A stretch of DNA of 64,000 bases from assembly GCA_964410105.1 (NCBI GenBank), contig CAYPFY010000014.1, forward strand, positions 28,127 through 92,126, given 5' to 3'. Under the pieces are notes generated by a model. The model worked only from the letters and a program-made list of their open reading frames with translations, was not told where the DNA came from and ran no database searches. Of this stretch, positions 1 to 9,465 are shown piece by piece; within the stretch, counting starts at the first letter, position 1; each line of letters opens with the position of its first letter. The stretch comes from CAYPFY01 sp964410105 (GTDB taxonomy: Bacteria; Bacteroidota; Ignavibacteria; UBA10030; SZUA-254). The translations under genes and the position numbers were made by a program.

Positions 1-7
1 GACATTT

Positions 8-637
8 ATGGGACGATACATCGAAGCGAGTTGCAGGCTGTGCCGGCGTGAGAGGCAGAAACTCTTCCTCAAAGGCACGAAATGTTTTACGGAAAAATGC
101 CCGGTCGAGAGACGGGGATATCCCCCCGGGCAGCACGGCCAGAACCGCCGTCAGAAAATCTCGGAATACGGCGTCCAGCTCCGCGAGAAGCAGAAGATCC
201 GCCGGATGTACGGGCTTCAGGAAATCCAGTTCCGCAACTACTTCGAAAAAGCGCTCCGTCAATCGGGGCGTACCGGAGAGACCCTGGTGAAAATGCTCGA
301 GCGACGCCTCGATAACGTCGTCTACCGGCTGGGATTCGCCCCTTCGCGCAAGGCGGGACGCCAGCTCATCAACCACGGTCACCTTATGGTGAACAATCAG
401 GTCGTCACCATTCCGTCCTTCCTCCTGCGGGGGGGAGACGTCATCCAGGTCCGGGAATCGAGCAAGAAGCTCGAGATCATTCACTCGTCGATGAAGCGTA
501 TGAAGGACAGCTCCATGCTCCCGTGGCTCAGCCTCGATAAGGCGGCCATGGCGGGAACGTTTCTCAGCATCCCCGAACGGGCCGATGTTCCTCTCAATGC
601 CAATGAACAACTCGTTGTCGAGCTTTACTCAAAATAA
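8..637 (+). CDS. rpsD: 30S ribosomal protein S4
   Basis: Primary 16S rRNA-binding protein that nucleates assembly of the 30S body. The 209-aa length is normal for the family. Four cysteines at residues 9, 12, 26 and 31 make this the zinc-binding (C+) form, and the S4 RNA-binding domain lies at about residues 95-160. The gene starts only 8 bases into the window, so its ribosome-binding site and the upstream rpsM/rpsK neighbours expected in an alpha operon are not visible. It is followed by rpoA and rplQ on the same strand, the usual operon order. Confidence 0.97.
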   Translation: MGRYIEASCRLCRRERQKLFLKGTKCFTEKCPVERRGYPPGQHGQNRRQKISEYGVQLREKQKIRRMYGLQEIQFRNYFEKALRQSGRTGETLVKMLERRLDNVVYRLGFAPSRKAGRQLINHGHLMVNNQVVTIPSFLLRGGDVIQVRESSKKLEIIHSSMKRMKDSSMLPWLSLDKAAMAGTFLSIPERADVPLNANEQLVVELYSK

Positions 638-686
638 CCCCATTATTGATCACCGAGGGTTGACGATAATCAGGGAGAAGGAGACT

Positions 687-1676
687 ATGCCAGTAACAAA
701 CTATCAGATGCCAGAGAAAGTCCAGCTCGATGAATCCAGCTACTCGAACACCTTTGGGCGATTCATCCTCCAGCCCCTCGAAAAAGGGTTCGGGGTGACG
801 ATCGGGAACGCGTTCCGCCGGGTGCTCCTTTCGTCGCTCCCCGGCACCGCCTTCACGGCGATCCGGATCGAGGGCGTGCTTCATGAGTTTTCGACGATCA
901 CCGGCGTGGTCGAGGATGTCTCGGAAATAATCCTCAACCTCAAGGCGGTCCGCATGAAGCTGATCAACAAGAAACTGAACCGTATCCTCGTCGATCTCAA
1001 GGGACCCAAGGACGTCACGGCCGCCGATATCCAGAAAGCCAATCCGGAAACCGAAATATTGAATCCGGGACAGCACATCGCTACCCTCAACGCCGGGGCC
1101 GCGTTCGAGATGGAACTCCGGATCGGCCGCGGGAAAGGGTACGTCCCGGCGGAAGAAAACCGGACGACCGACCAGACCACGGGCCTGATCAGCATCGACT
1201 CAATCTTCACGCCCATAAGGAACGTCCGCTATTCCGTCGAAACCACACGAGTCGGCCAGCAGACCGACTACGAGAAGCTGATCCTCGAGATCGAAACGGA
1301 CGGCTCGATCGCCCCCGACGACGCACTTGCCCAGGCCGCCAATATCCTCCGGGATCACGTCAACCTCTTCCTCAGCTTTGATATCGAGACGGAACAACAC
1401 GAGGAGATGCTGGAAAAAGATTCAGAATTCGCTCGAATCCGAAAGATCCTCCAGATGAACGTCGACGAACTGGAGCTCTCCGTGAGGTCGCACAACTGCC
1501 TCCGCGCGGCGAACATCAAGACCATCGCCGACCTCGTCCGCCGGGACGAGCCGGCTTTGCTGAAGTTCAGGAATTTCGGAAGAAAATCGCTTGCGGAGCT
1601 TTCCGAGATCATCGAACAGTTCGGCCTCAATTTCGGTATGGACGTGGATAAGTACCTTCACAACGGAAACGACTAG
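687..1676 (+). CDS. rpoA: DNA-directed RNA polymerase subunit alpha
   Basis: Alpha subunit (329 aa) that dimerises to scaffold core RNA polymerase and contacts upstream DNA and activators. The N-terminal dimerisation domain covers roughly residues 1-235, with the conserved stretch GFGVTIGNAFRRVLLSSLPG. The helix-hairpin-helix C-terminal domain covers about 250-315, with VRSHNCLRAANIKTI. I start it at ATG 687 because GGAGAAGGAG lies just upstream and the protein then begins MPVTNYQMPEKVQ. The open frame continues back to 585 inside rpsD, but that extension has no family counterpart. It is part of the rpsD-rpoA-rplQ operon. Confidence 0.97.
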   Translation: MPVTNYQMPEKVQLDESSYSNTFGRFILQPLEKGFGVTIGNAFRRVLLSSLPGTAFTAIRIEGVLHEFSTITGVVEDVSEIILNLKAVRMKLINKKLNRILVDLKGPKDVTAADIQKANPETEILNPGQHIATLNAGAAFEMELRIGRGKGYVPAEENRTTDQTTGLISIDSIFTPIRNVRYSVETTRVGQQTDYEKLILEIETDGSIAPDDALAQAANILRDHVNLFLSFDIETEQHEEMLEKDSEFARIRKILQMNVDELELSVRSHNCLRAANIKTIADLVRRDEPALLKFRNFGRKSLAELSEIIEQFGLNFGMDVDKYLHNGND

Positions 1677-1685
1677 GAGTTTTCA

Positions 1686-2147
1686 ATGCGACACCGCAAA
1701 TCAGGTCGGAAGCTCAAGAGGACCGCAAGCCATCGCAAAGCCACGCTTTCGGCTCTCTCCACGGCCCTTCTGAGACATAAAAAAATCCGCACGACGGTGG
1801 CGAAGGCGAAGGAGACCCGGATGGTGGTCGAAAAGCTCATCACCAGGGCGAAAAATGCCATCGCGGCCGAAGGCGAGAAAAAGAATATCCACGCCCGCCG
1901 TATGATCGCCCGCTCCATCCACGACCGCCAGGTCGTCAAGGAGCTTTTTGCCGACATCGCCCCCAAGGTTGCAAACCGCCCCGGCGGATATACCCGGGTC
2001 GTGAAGCTGGGGCAGCGCTTCGGCGACGGGGCTGAGGTGGCGATTCTGGAACTTGTCGACTTCAACACCGGCCAGGCAGCCCCCAAACCAGGGGCCAAGG
2101 CGAAGTCAAAAAAAGAGAAAAAGGAAAAGAAAGGGGCGAGCGCCTAG
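1686..2147 (+). CDS. rplQ: 50S ribosomal protein L17
   Basis: Large-subunit protein near the peptide exit tunnel. The N-terminus MRHRKSGRKLKRTASHRKA and the segment ANRPGGYTRVVKLGQRFGDGA are diagnostic of the family. At 153 aa it is longer than the roughly 120-aa core. The extra C-terminus is a low-complexity tail rich in Ala, Lys and Pro, typical of L17 in Bacteroidota-type genomes. An AGGAG Shine-Dalgarno overlaps the rpoA stop codon, so the two genes are tightly coupled. It is the last gene of the alpha operon; a fresh promoter follows before leuS. Confidence 0.97.
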   Translation: MRHRKSGRKLKRTASHRKATLSALSTALLRHKKIRTTVAKAKETRMVVEKLITRAKNAIAAEGEKKNIHARRMIARSIHDRQVVKELFADIAPKVANRPGGYTRVVKLGQRFGDGAEVAILELVDFNTGQAAPKPGAKAKSKKEKKEKKGASA

Positions 2148-2205
2148 CTCCCCTCAGCAGTACCCCCCCCACATTGCGCGACGGGACCTGCTCCCGTCTC
2201 CCTTC

Positions 2206-2236
2206 TTGTTAATCCAGCACGAATTGCGTATTTTTG
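2206..2236 (+). promoter_or_regulatory. FCB-type promoter for leuS
   Basis: A -33 TTG (2206-2208), a 20-nt spacer and TATTTTTG (2229-2236) match the Bacteroidota consensus TTG-N19/20-TAnnTTTG exactly at the -7 element. It lies in the 136-nt gap between rplQ and leuS, about 48 nt before the leuS start. The transcription start is inferred, not measured. Confidence 0.7.
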
Positions 2237-2283
2237 GGTCACTCCCGTTTATCGGCGAATATTGAGACGACTATCAGATTCCC

Positions 2284-4848
2284 ATGGCGTATCCGTTCTC
2301 GGCGATTGAGTCGAAGTGGCAGAAATACTGGGACGAGCGCGAAACGTTCAAAGTATCACGCGACCGCTCCAGGCCGAAGATGTATATCCTCGACATGTAT
2401 CCGTACCCCTCCGGGGCCGGGCTCCACGTCGGCCACCCCGAAGGGTATACCGCGACGGATATTTATGCCCGTTTTAAAAGGATGAAGGGCGTCAATGTGC
2501 TCCATCCGATCGGCTGGGACGCCTTCGGTCTCCCGGCGGAGCGCTACGCCATGAAGACGAACATCCACCCCCGCATCACGACGGCACAGAACGTCGATAC
2601 GTTCAGACGCCAGATCAAGATGCTCGGTCTCAGCTACGACTGGTCCCGCGAGATCGACACGACCGACCCCGCGTACTACCGCTGGACTCAGTGGATTTTT
2701 CTTAAAATCTATGATTCCTGGTACGATCCCCGATCGGATAAGGCGCGCCCCATCGGAACTCTGATCGAGGAGCTCGAGCGGAACGGCTCCCGCTCCGTTG
2801 ATCCGGAAGGGGATCGCATCACGCCGGCGGACTGGCATGCCATGACCAGGAAAGCGCGTCAAGATTTTCTCTCGAAATTCAGGCTTGCATACATGGCCGA
2901 GATTCCAGTCAACTGGTGCGAGGCCCTCGGCACGGTGCTGGCCAACGAAGAAGTCGCCGAATGGACGGAGAAGGGTTATGCGGTCGAACGCCGCCCGATG
3001 CGCCAGTGGATGATGAGGATAACGGCCTATGCCGAGCGTCTTCTTGCCGATGGCAGGGAACTCGACTGGCCCGCGTCGACGCTTGAGCAGCAGAGAAACT
3101 GGATCGGCCGCTCCGATGGTGCCCTCATCGACTTTCCAGTCACAAACTCCGGGGCGAAGCTTACCGTCTTCACGACGCGGCCCGACACGATTTTCGGTGC
3201 CACGTTCATGGTTCTTGCCCCCGAGCATCCGGCCGTCGACTCGATCACGCGGCCCGATGTGAGGAAAAATATGTATGAGTACAGGGAAAAGACGAAGCTC
3301 AGAAGCGATATCCAGCGCGGCGCTGAGACGGTGAAAACCGGCGTTTCCACCGGAAGTTTTTGCACGAACCCAGCCACGGGACGGGAAATCCCGGTCTGGA
3401 TCGCTGATTATGTGATGATGGGCTACGGCACGGGCGCCATCATGGGCGTTCCGGGACAGGACAAACGCGATTGGGAATTTGCCGAAACCTTCAACCTCCC
3501 CATTGTGAGAACCGTCCGGCCTCCCTCAGGGTGGGACGGTAAAGCGTACACGGAGGAAGGGCCGGCGATCAACAGCTCCAATGACGAAATCTCGCTCGAC
3601 GGGCTCGATGTCCGGGCGGCGAAAGAGAGGATCATTTCCTGGCTCTCCCGCAAGGGATTTGGGAAGGAGAGCGTGCAGTATAAACTCCGCGACTGGCTGT
3701 TTTCACGGCAACGGTACTGGGGAGAACCGATCCCGATCATCCATCGTGACGATGGCACGATGGAGGTCGAATCGCGGCTCCCGCTGCTGCTGCCGGATCT
3801 CGGGAAATTCCAGCCCAGCGGCACGACGGAATCGCCTCTTGCCCTTGCGCGGGACTGGGTGGTGGTCCCCGGCGTGGGGAAGAGGGAGACCAACACGATG
3901 CCGCAGTGGGCGGGGTCGTGCTGGTATTATCTCCGGTATCTCGATCCGAAGAACAATGAGGCCTTCTGCTCCCCGGAAGCCGAGAAGGAGTGGATGCCGG
4001 TCGACCTCTATGTCGGCGGGGCAGAGCACGCCGTGCTTCACCTCATGTACTCGCGATTCTGGCATAAAGTGCTCTACGATCTCGGGCTTGTGAGCACCAA
4101 GGAACCCTTTGCCAGGCTGAGGCATCAGGGGACCATCCTCGGCGAGGATTCCCGGAAAATGTCCAAATCGCGGGGCAACGTCGTCAATCCCGACGATGTG
4201 GTGAAGAAGTACGGGGCCGACTCGATGCGTCTTTTCGAGATGTTCATGGGCCCCCTCACTGAATCGAAGCCATGGTCGACGCACGGAGTCGAAGGAGTCC
4301 ACCGCTTCCTCAACCGCGCCTGGCGGATGATCATCGGAGAGGATGACCGGCTCCTTCCCTCGATCCAGGAAGCCGGGCTCGACCCGGCGGCCGACCGCCT
4401 CTTTCACCAGACGATCAGAAAGGTTACCGAGGACATCGAGTCGCTGAATTTCAATACCGCGATTTCTCAAATGATGATTTTCGTCAATGAGTTTCTCCAG
4501 CGCGACCCCAAACCCCGGCACGTCATGGAGACTTTTGTCCTGCTGCTCTCCCCCTTCGCTCCCCACATGGCGGAGGAGCTCTGGCAGAGGCTGGGCTATT
4601 CTGAGAGCCTGGCCTATCACGCCTGGCCGCCGTATGACAGGGCAAAGACGGAATCGGACACGGTCGACATCGTGGTCCAGGTCAACGGCAAGGTCCGCTC
4701 AAGATTTCCGGCTTCGACTGACATCGACGAGGAGTCCCTGAAAAACCTCGCGATGAATGACGTGTCGGTGAAAAAATACTACGACGGCAAGAAAATCCTG
4801 AAAATCGTCGTTGTAAAAAATAAGCTCGTCAGCATCGTCGTCGGCTAG
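2284..4848 (+). CDS. leuS: Leucyl-tRNA synthetase
   Basis: Class I aminoacyl-tRNA synthetase charging tRNA-Leu in the cytoplasm. Visible are the HIGH-type motif HVGH (residues 48-51), the CP1 editing domain with DTIFGATFMVLAPEHP and GTGAIMGVPGQDKRD, and KMSKS at residues 625-629, followed by the anticodon-binding region and the C-terminal domain. At about residues 143-200 there is an insertion of some 55 residues between FLKIYDSWYDP and the conserved VNWCEALGTVLANEEV. The usual second cysteine of the CPxCGT zinc motif is absent. This arrangement is seen in LeuRS of Bacteroidota/Chlorobi relatives. The gene appears to have its own promoter and leads into the glycan block. Confidence 0.97.
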   Translation: MAYPFSAIESKWQKYWDERETFKVSRDRSRPKMYILDMYPYPSGAGLHVGHPEGYTATDIYARFKRMKGVNVLHPIGWDAFGLPAERYAMKTNIHPRITTAQNVDTFRRQIKMLGLSYDWSREIDTTDPAYYRWTQWIFLKIYDSWYDPRSDKARPIGTLIEELERNGSRSVDPEGDRITPADWHAMTRKARQDFLSKFRLAYMAEIPVNWCEALGTVLANEEVAEWTEKGYAVERRPMRQWMMRITAYAERLLADGRELDWPASTLEQQRNWIGRSDGALIDFPVTNSGAKLTVFTTRPDTIFGATFMVLAPEHPAVDSITRPDVRKNMYEYREKTKLRSDIQRGAETVKTGVSTGSFCTNPATGREIPVWIADYVMMGYGTGAIMGVPGQDKRDWEFAETFNLPIVRTVRPPSGWDGKAYTEEGPAINSSNDEISLDGLDVRAAKERIISWLSRKGFGKESVQYKLRDWLFSRQRYWGEPIPIIHRDDGTMEVESRLPLLLPDLGKFQPSGTTESPLALARDWVVVPGVGKRETNTMPQWAGSCWYYLRYLDPKNNEAFCSPEAEKEWMPVDLYVGGAEHAVLHLMYSRFWHKVLYDLGLVSTKEPFARLRHQGTILGEDSRKMSKSRGNVVNPDDVVKKYGADSMRLFEMFMGPLTESKPWSTHGVEGVHRFLNRAWRMIIGEDDRLLPSIQEAGLDPAADRLFHQTIRKVTEDIESLNFNTAISQMMIFVNEFLQRDPKPRHVMETFVLLLSPFAPHMAEELWQRLGYSESLAYHAWPPYDRAKTESDTVDIVVQVNGKVRSRFPASTDIDEESLKNLAMNDVSVKKYYDGKKILKIVVVKNKLVSIVVG

Positions 4849-4852
4849 CGGC

Positions 4853-5674
4853 ATGGGGCGCCTATCGGTCGTCGTCATCACCTGTAATGAAGAGCGGAAC
4901 ATCGAACGGTGCCTGAGGAGCGTGCAATGGGCCGATGAGATCATCCTGGTCGATTCCGGGAGCACCGACCGTACGCTGGAGATCGCCAGAAAATTCTCGC
5001 CCCATATTTTTTCACACCCTTATGACGGGGACATCCCCCAGCGCGAGCGCGGATTCGCCCGGGCGGCGGGGGACTGGCTGATGTATATCGATGCGGACGA
5101 GGAGGTCTCCCCCGAACTTAAAACGGATATCATCCGGACGGTGGCCGACCCGGGATCAAAACCGGGGTATTCGTTCCTCAGGAAGAGCATGATCTTCGGA
5201 CGGTGGACGGAACACGGGGGATGGTTCCCGGACCATACTTTCAGGCTCTTCCGCAAAGACTCATACCGTCCCGAGCACGCCGAGGTGCACGGCGGTTTCA
5301 CCGTCGACGGAGAGAAAGGGATCCTGGCCGGGCTTCTCTTTCACTATACATACGATTCGATCGAGCAGTATCTTTCAAAAATGAACGACTACACTTCTCT
5401 CGCCGTCTCCAACAAGATGAAGGGGGAGAGGAGTGACGCCCGGCTTGCCAAGATCATCCTGAGCCCCCTCTCACACTTCGCACGGAAATTCTTTTCGAAC
5501 GGCGGATGGAAAGATGGCGTGCACGGATTCATCCTGGCGGCCCTGGGGGGAATCTATACCCTCGCCCTCTACGCGAAGCTGTGGGAATACCGCCGGCTCC
5601 TCCGGGAGGGATCCGCTCCTCCGATAACGAATGTTGAACTCCAGCGCGCGAAACGGCCATCAAACCTCTCCTGA
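4853..5674 (+). CDS. Glycosyltransferase family 2, WaaE/KdtX-like
   Basis: Probable LPS-core-type glycosyltransferase (273 aa). It begins with a GT-A signature, VVVITCNEERNIERCL, followed by DSGSTDRT and a DxD-like YIDADEE near residue 80, the nucleotide-sugar/metal site. The region FGRWTEHGGWFPDH and a C-terminal amphipathic/hydrophobic part (HGFILAALGGIYTLALY) fit WaaE/KdtX relatives that act at the inner face of the inner membrane. It starts 4 nt after leuS. It is paralogous to the gene at 9462-10229, the two flanking the rest of the block. The sugar donor cannot be told from sequence alone. Confidence 0.88.
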   Translation: MGRLSVVVITCNEERNIERCLRSVQWADEIILVDSGSTDRTLEIARKFSPHIFSHPYDGDIPQRERGFARAAGDWLMYIDADEEVSPELKTDIIRTVADPGSKPGYSFLRKSMIFGRWTEHGGWFPDHTFRLFRKDSYRPEHAEVHGGFTVDGEKGILAGLLFHYTYDSIEQYLSKMNDYTSLAVSNKMKGERSDARLAKIILSPLSHFARKFFSNGGWKDGVHGFILAALGGIYTLALYAKLWEYRRLLREGSAPPITNVELQRAKRPSNLS

Positions 5675-6480
5675 CACTGGTCATCGCCGTCTATAACGCT
5701 CCCCGCTATCTTGAACTCGTGTTCGCGGGACTGGGGCGCCAGACGATGAAAGAATTTCAGGTTATCATAGCCGACGACGGCTCCGGCCCCGACATCGGCC
5801 GGATCGCCGCGCGAACGTCGCTTCCGTTCCCTGTCGTGCACCTTTGGCAGCCCGACGAGGGGTTCAGAAAAAACATCATGCTGAACCGCGCGGTTGCGGC
5901 CGCGGAGACCGATTATCTGGTATTCATCGACGGCGATTGCGTACCCCACCGTCAGTTCATTTCCGATCATTGGAATAACCGGACGGCCATGGGGCTCCTG
6001 TGCGGCCGGCGGGTGAATCTGGGGAGCGCGATGACCCGGGATCTGGGCCCCGAGATGGTCAGCTCCGGAGTTCTTGAAAAGTTTTCGGCCAAAATCCTCA
6101 TCGACGGCCTTCTGGCACGAAGCAGCAACCTCGAGGATGGACTGCGGATCGAATCCCGCCTCATCCGGCGGATCCTTCACCGGAACCGAGCACGGATCGT
6201 GGGGTGCAACTTTTCAGTGGAACGCTCCTGGCTCGAAAAAATCAACGGGTTCAACGAGGACTACCTCGCCCCCGGGCTCGGGGAGGATTCGGACGTGGCA
6301 GTCCGGCTCGAGCTCCTGGGGGTCCGGCCGGTTCCCCTGCGCTACCTGGCCGTGCTGTATCACCTCTATCATCCCCCGACCGCCGTCGGGGAGGAGAATA
6401 TGGGGTTATATCGCCGGACGGTGGCATCGCGCGATCCGGTGTGCGCTAACGGCCTGAGGAAACTCGTCGTCCGGCCATGA
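5659..6480 (+). CDS. Glycosyltransferase family 2 with non-canonical (ATC) start
   Basis: GT-A glycosyltransferase of about 273 aa with IADDGSG, FIDGDC (DxD type) and a C-terminal galactosyltransferase-like segment, VGCNFSVERSWLEKINGF, followed by GEDSDVAVRL. The first canonical start is GTG 5719, but that would delete the first beta-strand and the conserved LVIAVYN motif encoded at 5677-5697. An in-frame stop at 5635-5637 limits extension, and no ATG, GTG or TTG lies between it and 5719. ATC at 5659 would give an N-terminus [M]KPLLTLVIAVYN, just like other family members. The reading overlaps the end of the upstream gene by 16 nt. If the start is taken conservatively, use 5719. Confidence 0.8.
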   Translation: MKPLLTLVIAVYNAPRYLELVFAGLGRQTMKEFQVIIADDGSGPDIGRIAARTSLPFPVVHLWQPDEGFRKNIMLNRAVAAAETDYLVFIDGDCVPHRQFISDHWNNRTAMGLLCGRRVNLGSAMTRDLGPEMVSSGVLEKFSAKILIDGLLARSSNLEDGLRIESRLIRRILHRNRARIVGCNFSVERSWLEKINGFNEDYLAPGLGEDSDVAVRLELLGVRPVPLRYLAVLYHLYHPPTAVGEENMGLYRRTVASRDPVCANGLRKLVVRP

Positions 6481-8324
6481 GATCCACCTTTCGCACTTAT
6501 CTGAGGATCGTCTCTTTTTCGCGGCCGTACTGGAAGCACATCGCTGCTTCCATCGCGTGCACGGTGCTCTTTTCGCTCTTCAGCGGAGCTTCCATCTATC
6601 TCTTCATCCCTCTCCTCGACATCCTCTTCCACCCCGAACGGGTGGCGGAACGTGCGCCCGATCTTCTCCGGATCCCGTTCGGACTTTCCGGGATGCTCGG
6701 GCGGGTGAAAGATCTGTTTCTCTCGTTCATTTTCTCCGGCACACAGCTCGACTCGCTTTTTCGCATCTGCGCGGTCCTGATTCTGATGTTTTTCCTAAAA
6801 AATCTCTTCGGATATTTGCAGTCGTATTTCATGAATTACGCCGAGGAGGGAGTGGTGAAGGACCTCCGCAACCTTCTCTACCGGCATCTCCATGACCTTC
6901 CCCTCGGTTATTTCACCAACGAGCGCACGGGGAAGCTGATTTCGCGGATCACCAATGACGTGGCAATCGTCAACGGCGGAATCAGCGCCTGCTTCGTCAC
7001 CCTGGTCCGCGAACCGCTCCTCATCCTGGTCTTCCTCGCCATGGCGTTCGCCCTGAGCTGGAAGCTCACGCTCGTCTCGCTGCTGGTCTTTCCGTTCGCC
7101 CTCTCGATCATCAGCGCCATAGCCTTCCGCCTCCACAGGGAGAGGGGGATAACGCAGGACCGGCTTGCCGACATAACCTCCGTCCTCCAGGAGACGATTT
7201 CGGGAGTCAAGGTCGTCAAGGCGTTCGCCATGGAGGAATTCGAGAACCGGAAATTCGGCGACCGGACCCGCCGTTATTTCGCCTCCCTCATCCGATTGAC
7301 CCGGATGAGGGACCTTGCCTCGCCCACGACGGAGCTTCTGAGCGTGATCGCCGGGGCCGTTATCATCTGGTACGGAGGGAGGCAGATCCTGATCGAGCAC
7401 AGCCTTAATGCCAGCGAATTCATCAGCTTCCTGTTCATCATCTTTCAGATCATGGCGCCGATCAAGGAGCTGACGAGCGTCAATAACCGCATCCAGGAGG
7501 CGAGCGCCGCCGGGGAGCGGATCTTTGAAATCCTGGACACCCGCCCGTCGATCCGGAACAGCGCGAACCCGAGAGTCCTTTCTCATTTCGCGTCCGGAAT
7601 AGAATTTCGCGACGTTTCCTTTTCCTACGATCCTGCCGGAGAGACTATCCTCGACCGCGTCAGCCTGAAAATCGGAAAGGGAGAGGTCGTGGCCATCGTC
7701 GGCCCGAGCGGGAGCGGGAAGACGACGCTCGTCGATCTGATCCCGCGCTTCTATGACCCGATCGCCGGGGCTGTCATACTCGACGGCACCGACATCAGGG
7801 ACCTGGATGTGCGCTCGCTCCGTGAGAATATCGGCATCGTCACACAGGAGACCATCCTCTTCAACGATACGGTGAGGAACAACATCGCCTACGGGCTCGA
7901 GGACTGTCCCGAGGAGCGAATCATCGCCGCGGCCCGGGCCGCCAACGCCCACGATTTCATCATGACGATGCCGAAAGTCTACGACAATCTCGTCGGGGAA
8001 CGGGGCGTCAAGCTCTCCGGCGGCGAAAGGCAGCGCATCTCCCTCGCCCGCGCAATTCTGAAAAATCCCCCGATCCTCATCCTCGATGAGGCGACCTCCG
8101 CCCTCGATACCGAATCGGAGATCCTCGTGCAGCAGGCCATCGATCGTCTGATGTCAGGGAGGACCTCGATCGTCATCGCCCACCGCCTGTCGACCGTCCA
8201 GCACGCGGACCGGATACTCGTGCTCGATTCGGGACGGATCGTCGAAACGGGCAAGCATATCGATCTCATTGCAAATCCCCGGGGGCTCTACAAGAAGCTC
8301 TATGACCTCCAGTTCCGCGACTGA
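6477..8324 (+). CDS. MsbA-type ABC exporter (lipid A / glycolipid flippase)
   Basis: Half-transporter with a membrane domain of six helices in residues ~1-320 and a nucleotide-binding domain at ~345-600. Walker A GPSGSGKTT begins at residue 409; an LSGGE signature and Walker B ILILDEATSALD follow. As a homodimer such proteins flip lipid A-core or related lipids across the inner membrane. Its place between glycosyltransferases and an O-antigen-ligase-like gene supports a lipid-glycan substrate, but substrate is inference. It overlaps the upstream glycosyltransferase by 4 nt (ATGA), indicating one operon. Confidence 0.88.
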   Translation: MRSTFRTYLRIVSFSRPYWKHIAASIACTVLFSLFSGASIYLFIPLLDILFHPERVAERAPDLLRIPFGLSGMLGRVKDLFLSFIFSGTQLDSLFRICAVLILMFFLKNLFGYLQSYFMNYAEEGVVKDLRNLLYRHLHDLPLGYFTNERTGKLISRITNDVAIVNGGISACFVTLVREPLLILVFLAMAFALSWKLTLVSLLVFPFALSIISAIAFRLHRERGITQDRLADITSVLQETISGVKVVKAFAMEEFENRKFGDRTRRYFASLIRLTRMRDLASPTTELLSVIAGAVIIWYGGRQILIEHSLNASEFISFLFIIFQIMAPIKELTSVNNRIQEASAAGERIFEILDTRPSIRNSANPRVLSHFASGIEFRDVSFSYDPAGETILDRVSLKIGKGEVVAIVGPSGSGKTTLVDLIPRFYDPIAGAVILDGTDIRDLDVRSLRENIGIVTQETILFNDTVRNNIAYGLEDCPEERIIAAARAANAHDFIMTMPKVYDNLVGERGVKLSGGERQRISLARAILKNPPILILDEATSALDTESEILVQQAIDRLMSGRTSIVIAHRLSTVQHADRILVLDSGRIVETGKHIDLIANPRGLYKKLYDLQFRD

Positions 8325-9465
8325 ACGGGGGGCTCTTTTTTTTCTCCTGGTCGCGTCGGTGCTCAGCATCTCGGTGTCGATCGCTGCATCCTCGATCGCT
8401 TTCGGGGCCGCCGTGGGGGTGTATCTCTTCCTTTCGGTCCGTGATAAATTCATCCGGACCCCCCTCGACGCCGCCGTGATCGGCTATCTCCTCGCCGAGG
8501 CGCTGTCGACAGTCTTCTCCATCGACCGCCCCGCATCATTCATCAATATGAAGAGGCTCTTCCTGACCCTGCTGGTGCCGATCACTCTCGCCTCCATCGG
8601 GGACGAAAAGAGATTCCGGACGACGCTGCTGCTTCTCTTCGGGAGCGTCTCGGCCCTCTCGGTGTTCGAGGTCGGTTCCATCTCGGCCGCCGGGCTCGGG
8701 TCGGAACGCCTGGGGATTTTTCAGCACTATATGACGGCCGGGGGGATCAAGATGTTTATCCTGCTCCTGATGCTGCCATTCATCGCGGAAAGCTCGACTC
8801 CCCGGAAGTGGAGGATCCTTGCGGGTGCCGCCGCGATCCCGATCCTCTGCGCTCTCGTCCTCACCGAGACGCGAAGCTCCTGGCTCGGCCTCATCTCCGG
8901 AATCGCCGCCTACGCCCTCACCCGGAGACGGATCGTGCTCGTTCCGCTCGGGGCGACCATCGTCCTCTTCGTCCTCCTTGCCCCGGCACACTGGAAGGAG
9001 AGGGCATTCAGCATCGTCGATATCCATCACTATTCGAACGTCGACCGGCTCAACAGGTGGGTGGCAGGTTGGAGGATGTTTCTGGACCGGCCGGTGGTCG
9101 GGACGGGGGATATCGACCTTGGCCAGATTTACTCGCAGTACAAGGAGCCGACGGACCAGGCCCTGGGGGGTCATCTCCACAACAATTTTCTCATGATCCT
9201 TGTGACGCTCGGGATCGTAGGGGCCTGCGCGGGCCTTTATCTTTTTGCAAGAATCCTGATCGTCGAACTCCGGGCCGCCGCGGCCACCCGCGGGTCCTGG
9301 CTTTATGACAATGCGGCAACGGGATCCCTCGCCGCCTACGCCGGTTTTCACGTGAACGGCCTCTTCGAGTGGAATTTTGGGGACCATGAAATCGCCCTCC
9401 TCCTCTGGTTCAGCGTCGGACTGGCCCTGACGGCGGCGAACCTCGCAGCCTCCGAAAAAAAATGA
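8302..9465 (+). CDS. O-antigen ligase / polymerase-like (WaaL/Wzy) membrane protein
   Basis: Polytopic inner-membrane protein of 387 aa with about ten hydrophobic segments and a large periplasmic loop between residues ~230 and 310 (FSIVDIHHYSNVDRLNRWVAGWRMF and following), the layout of the Wzy_C/WaaL superfamily. Such enzymes transfer undecaprenyl-linked glycans to lipid A-core or polymerise them. Start chosen at ATG 8302, which overlaps the end of the ABC exporter by 23 nt; an earlier in-frame start lies deeper in that gene. Ligase versus polymerase cannot be decided here. Confidence 0.8.
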   Translation: MTSSSATERGALFFLLVASVLSISVSIAASSIAFGAAVGVYLFLSVRDKFIRTPLDAAVIGYLLAEALSTVFSIDRPASFINMKRLFLTLLVPITLASIGDEKRFRTTLLLLFGSVSALSVFEVGSISAAGLGSERLGIFQHYMTAGGIKMFILLLMLPFIAESSTPRKWRILAGAAAIPILCALVLTETRSSWLGLISGIAAYALTRRRIVLVPLGATIVLFVLLAPAHWKERAFSIVDIHHYSNVDRLNRWVAGWRMFLDRPVVGTGDIDLGQIYSQYKEPTDQALGGHLHNNFLMILVTLGIVGACAGLYLFARILIVELRAAAATRGSWLYDNAATGSLAAYAGFHVNGLFEWNFGDHEIALLLWFSVGLALTAANLAASEKK

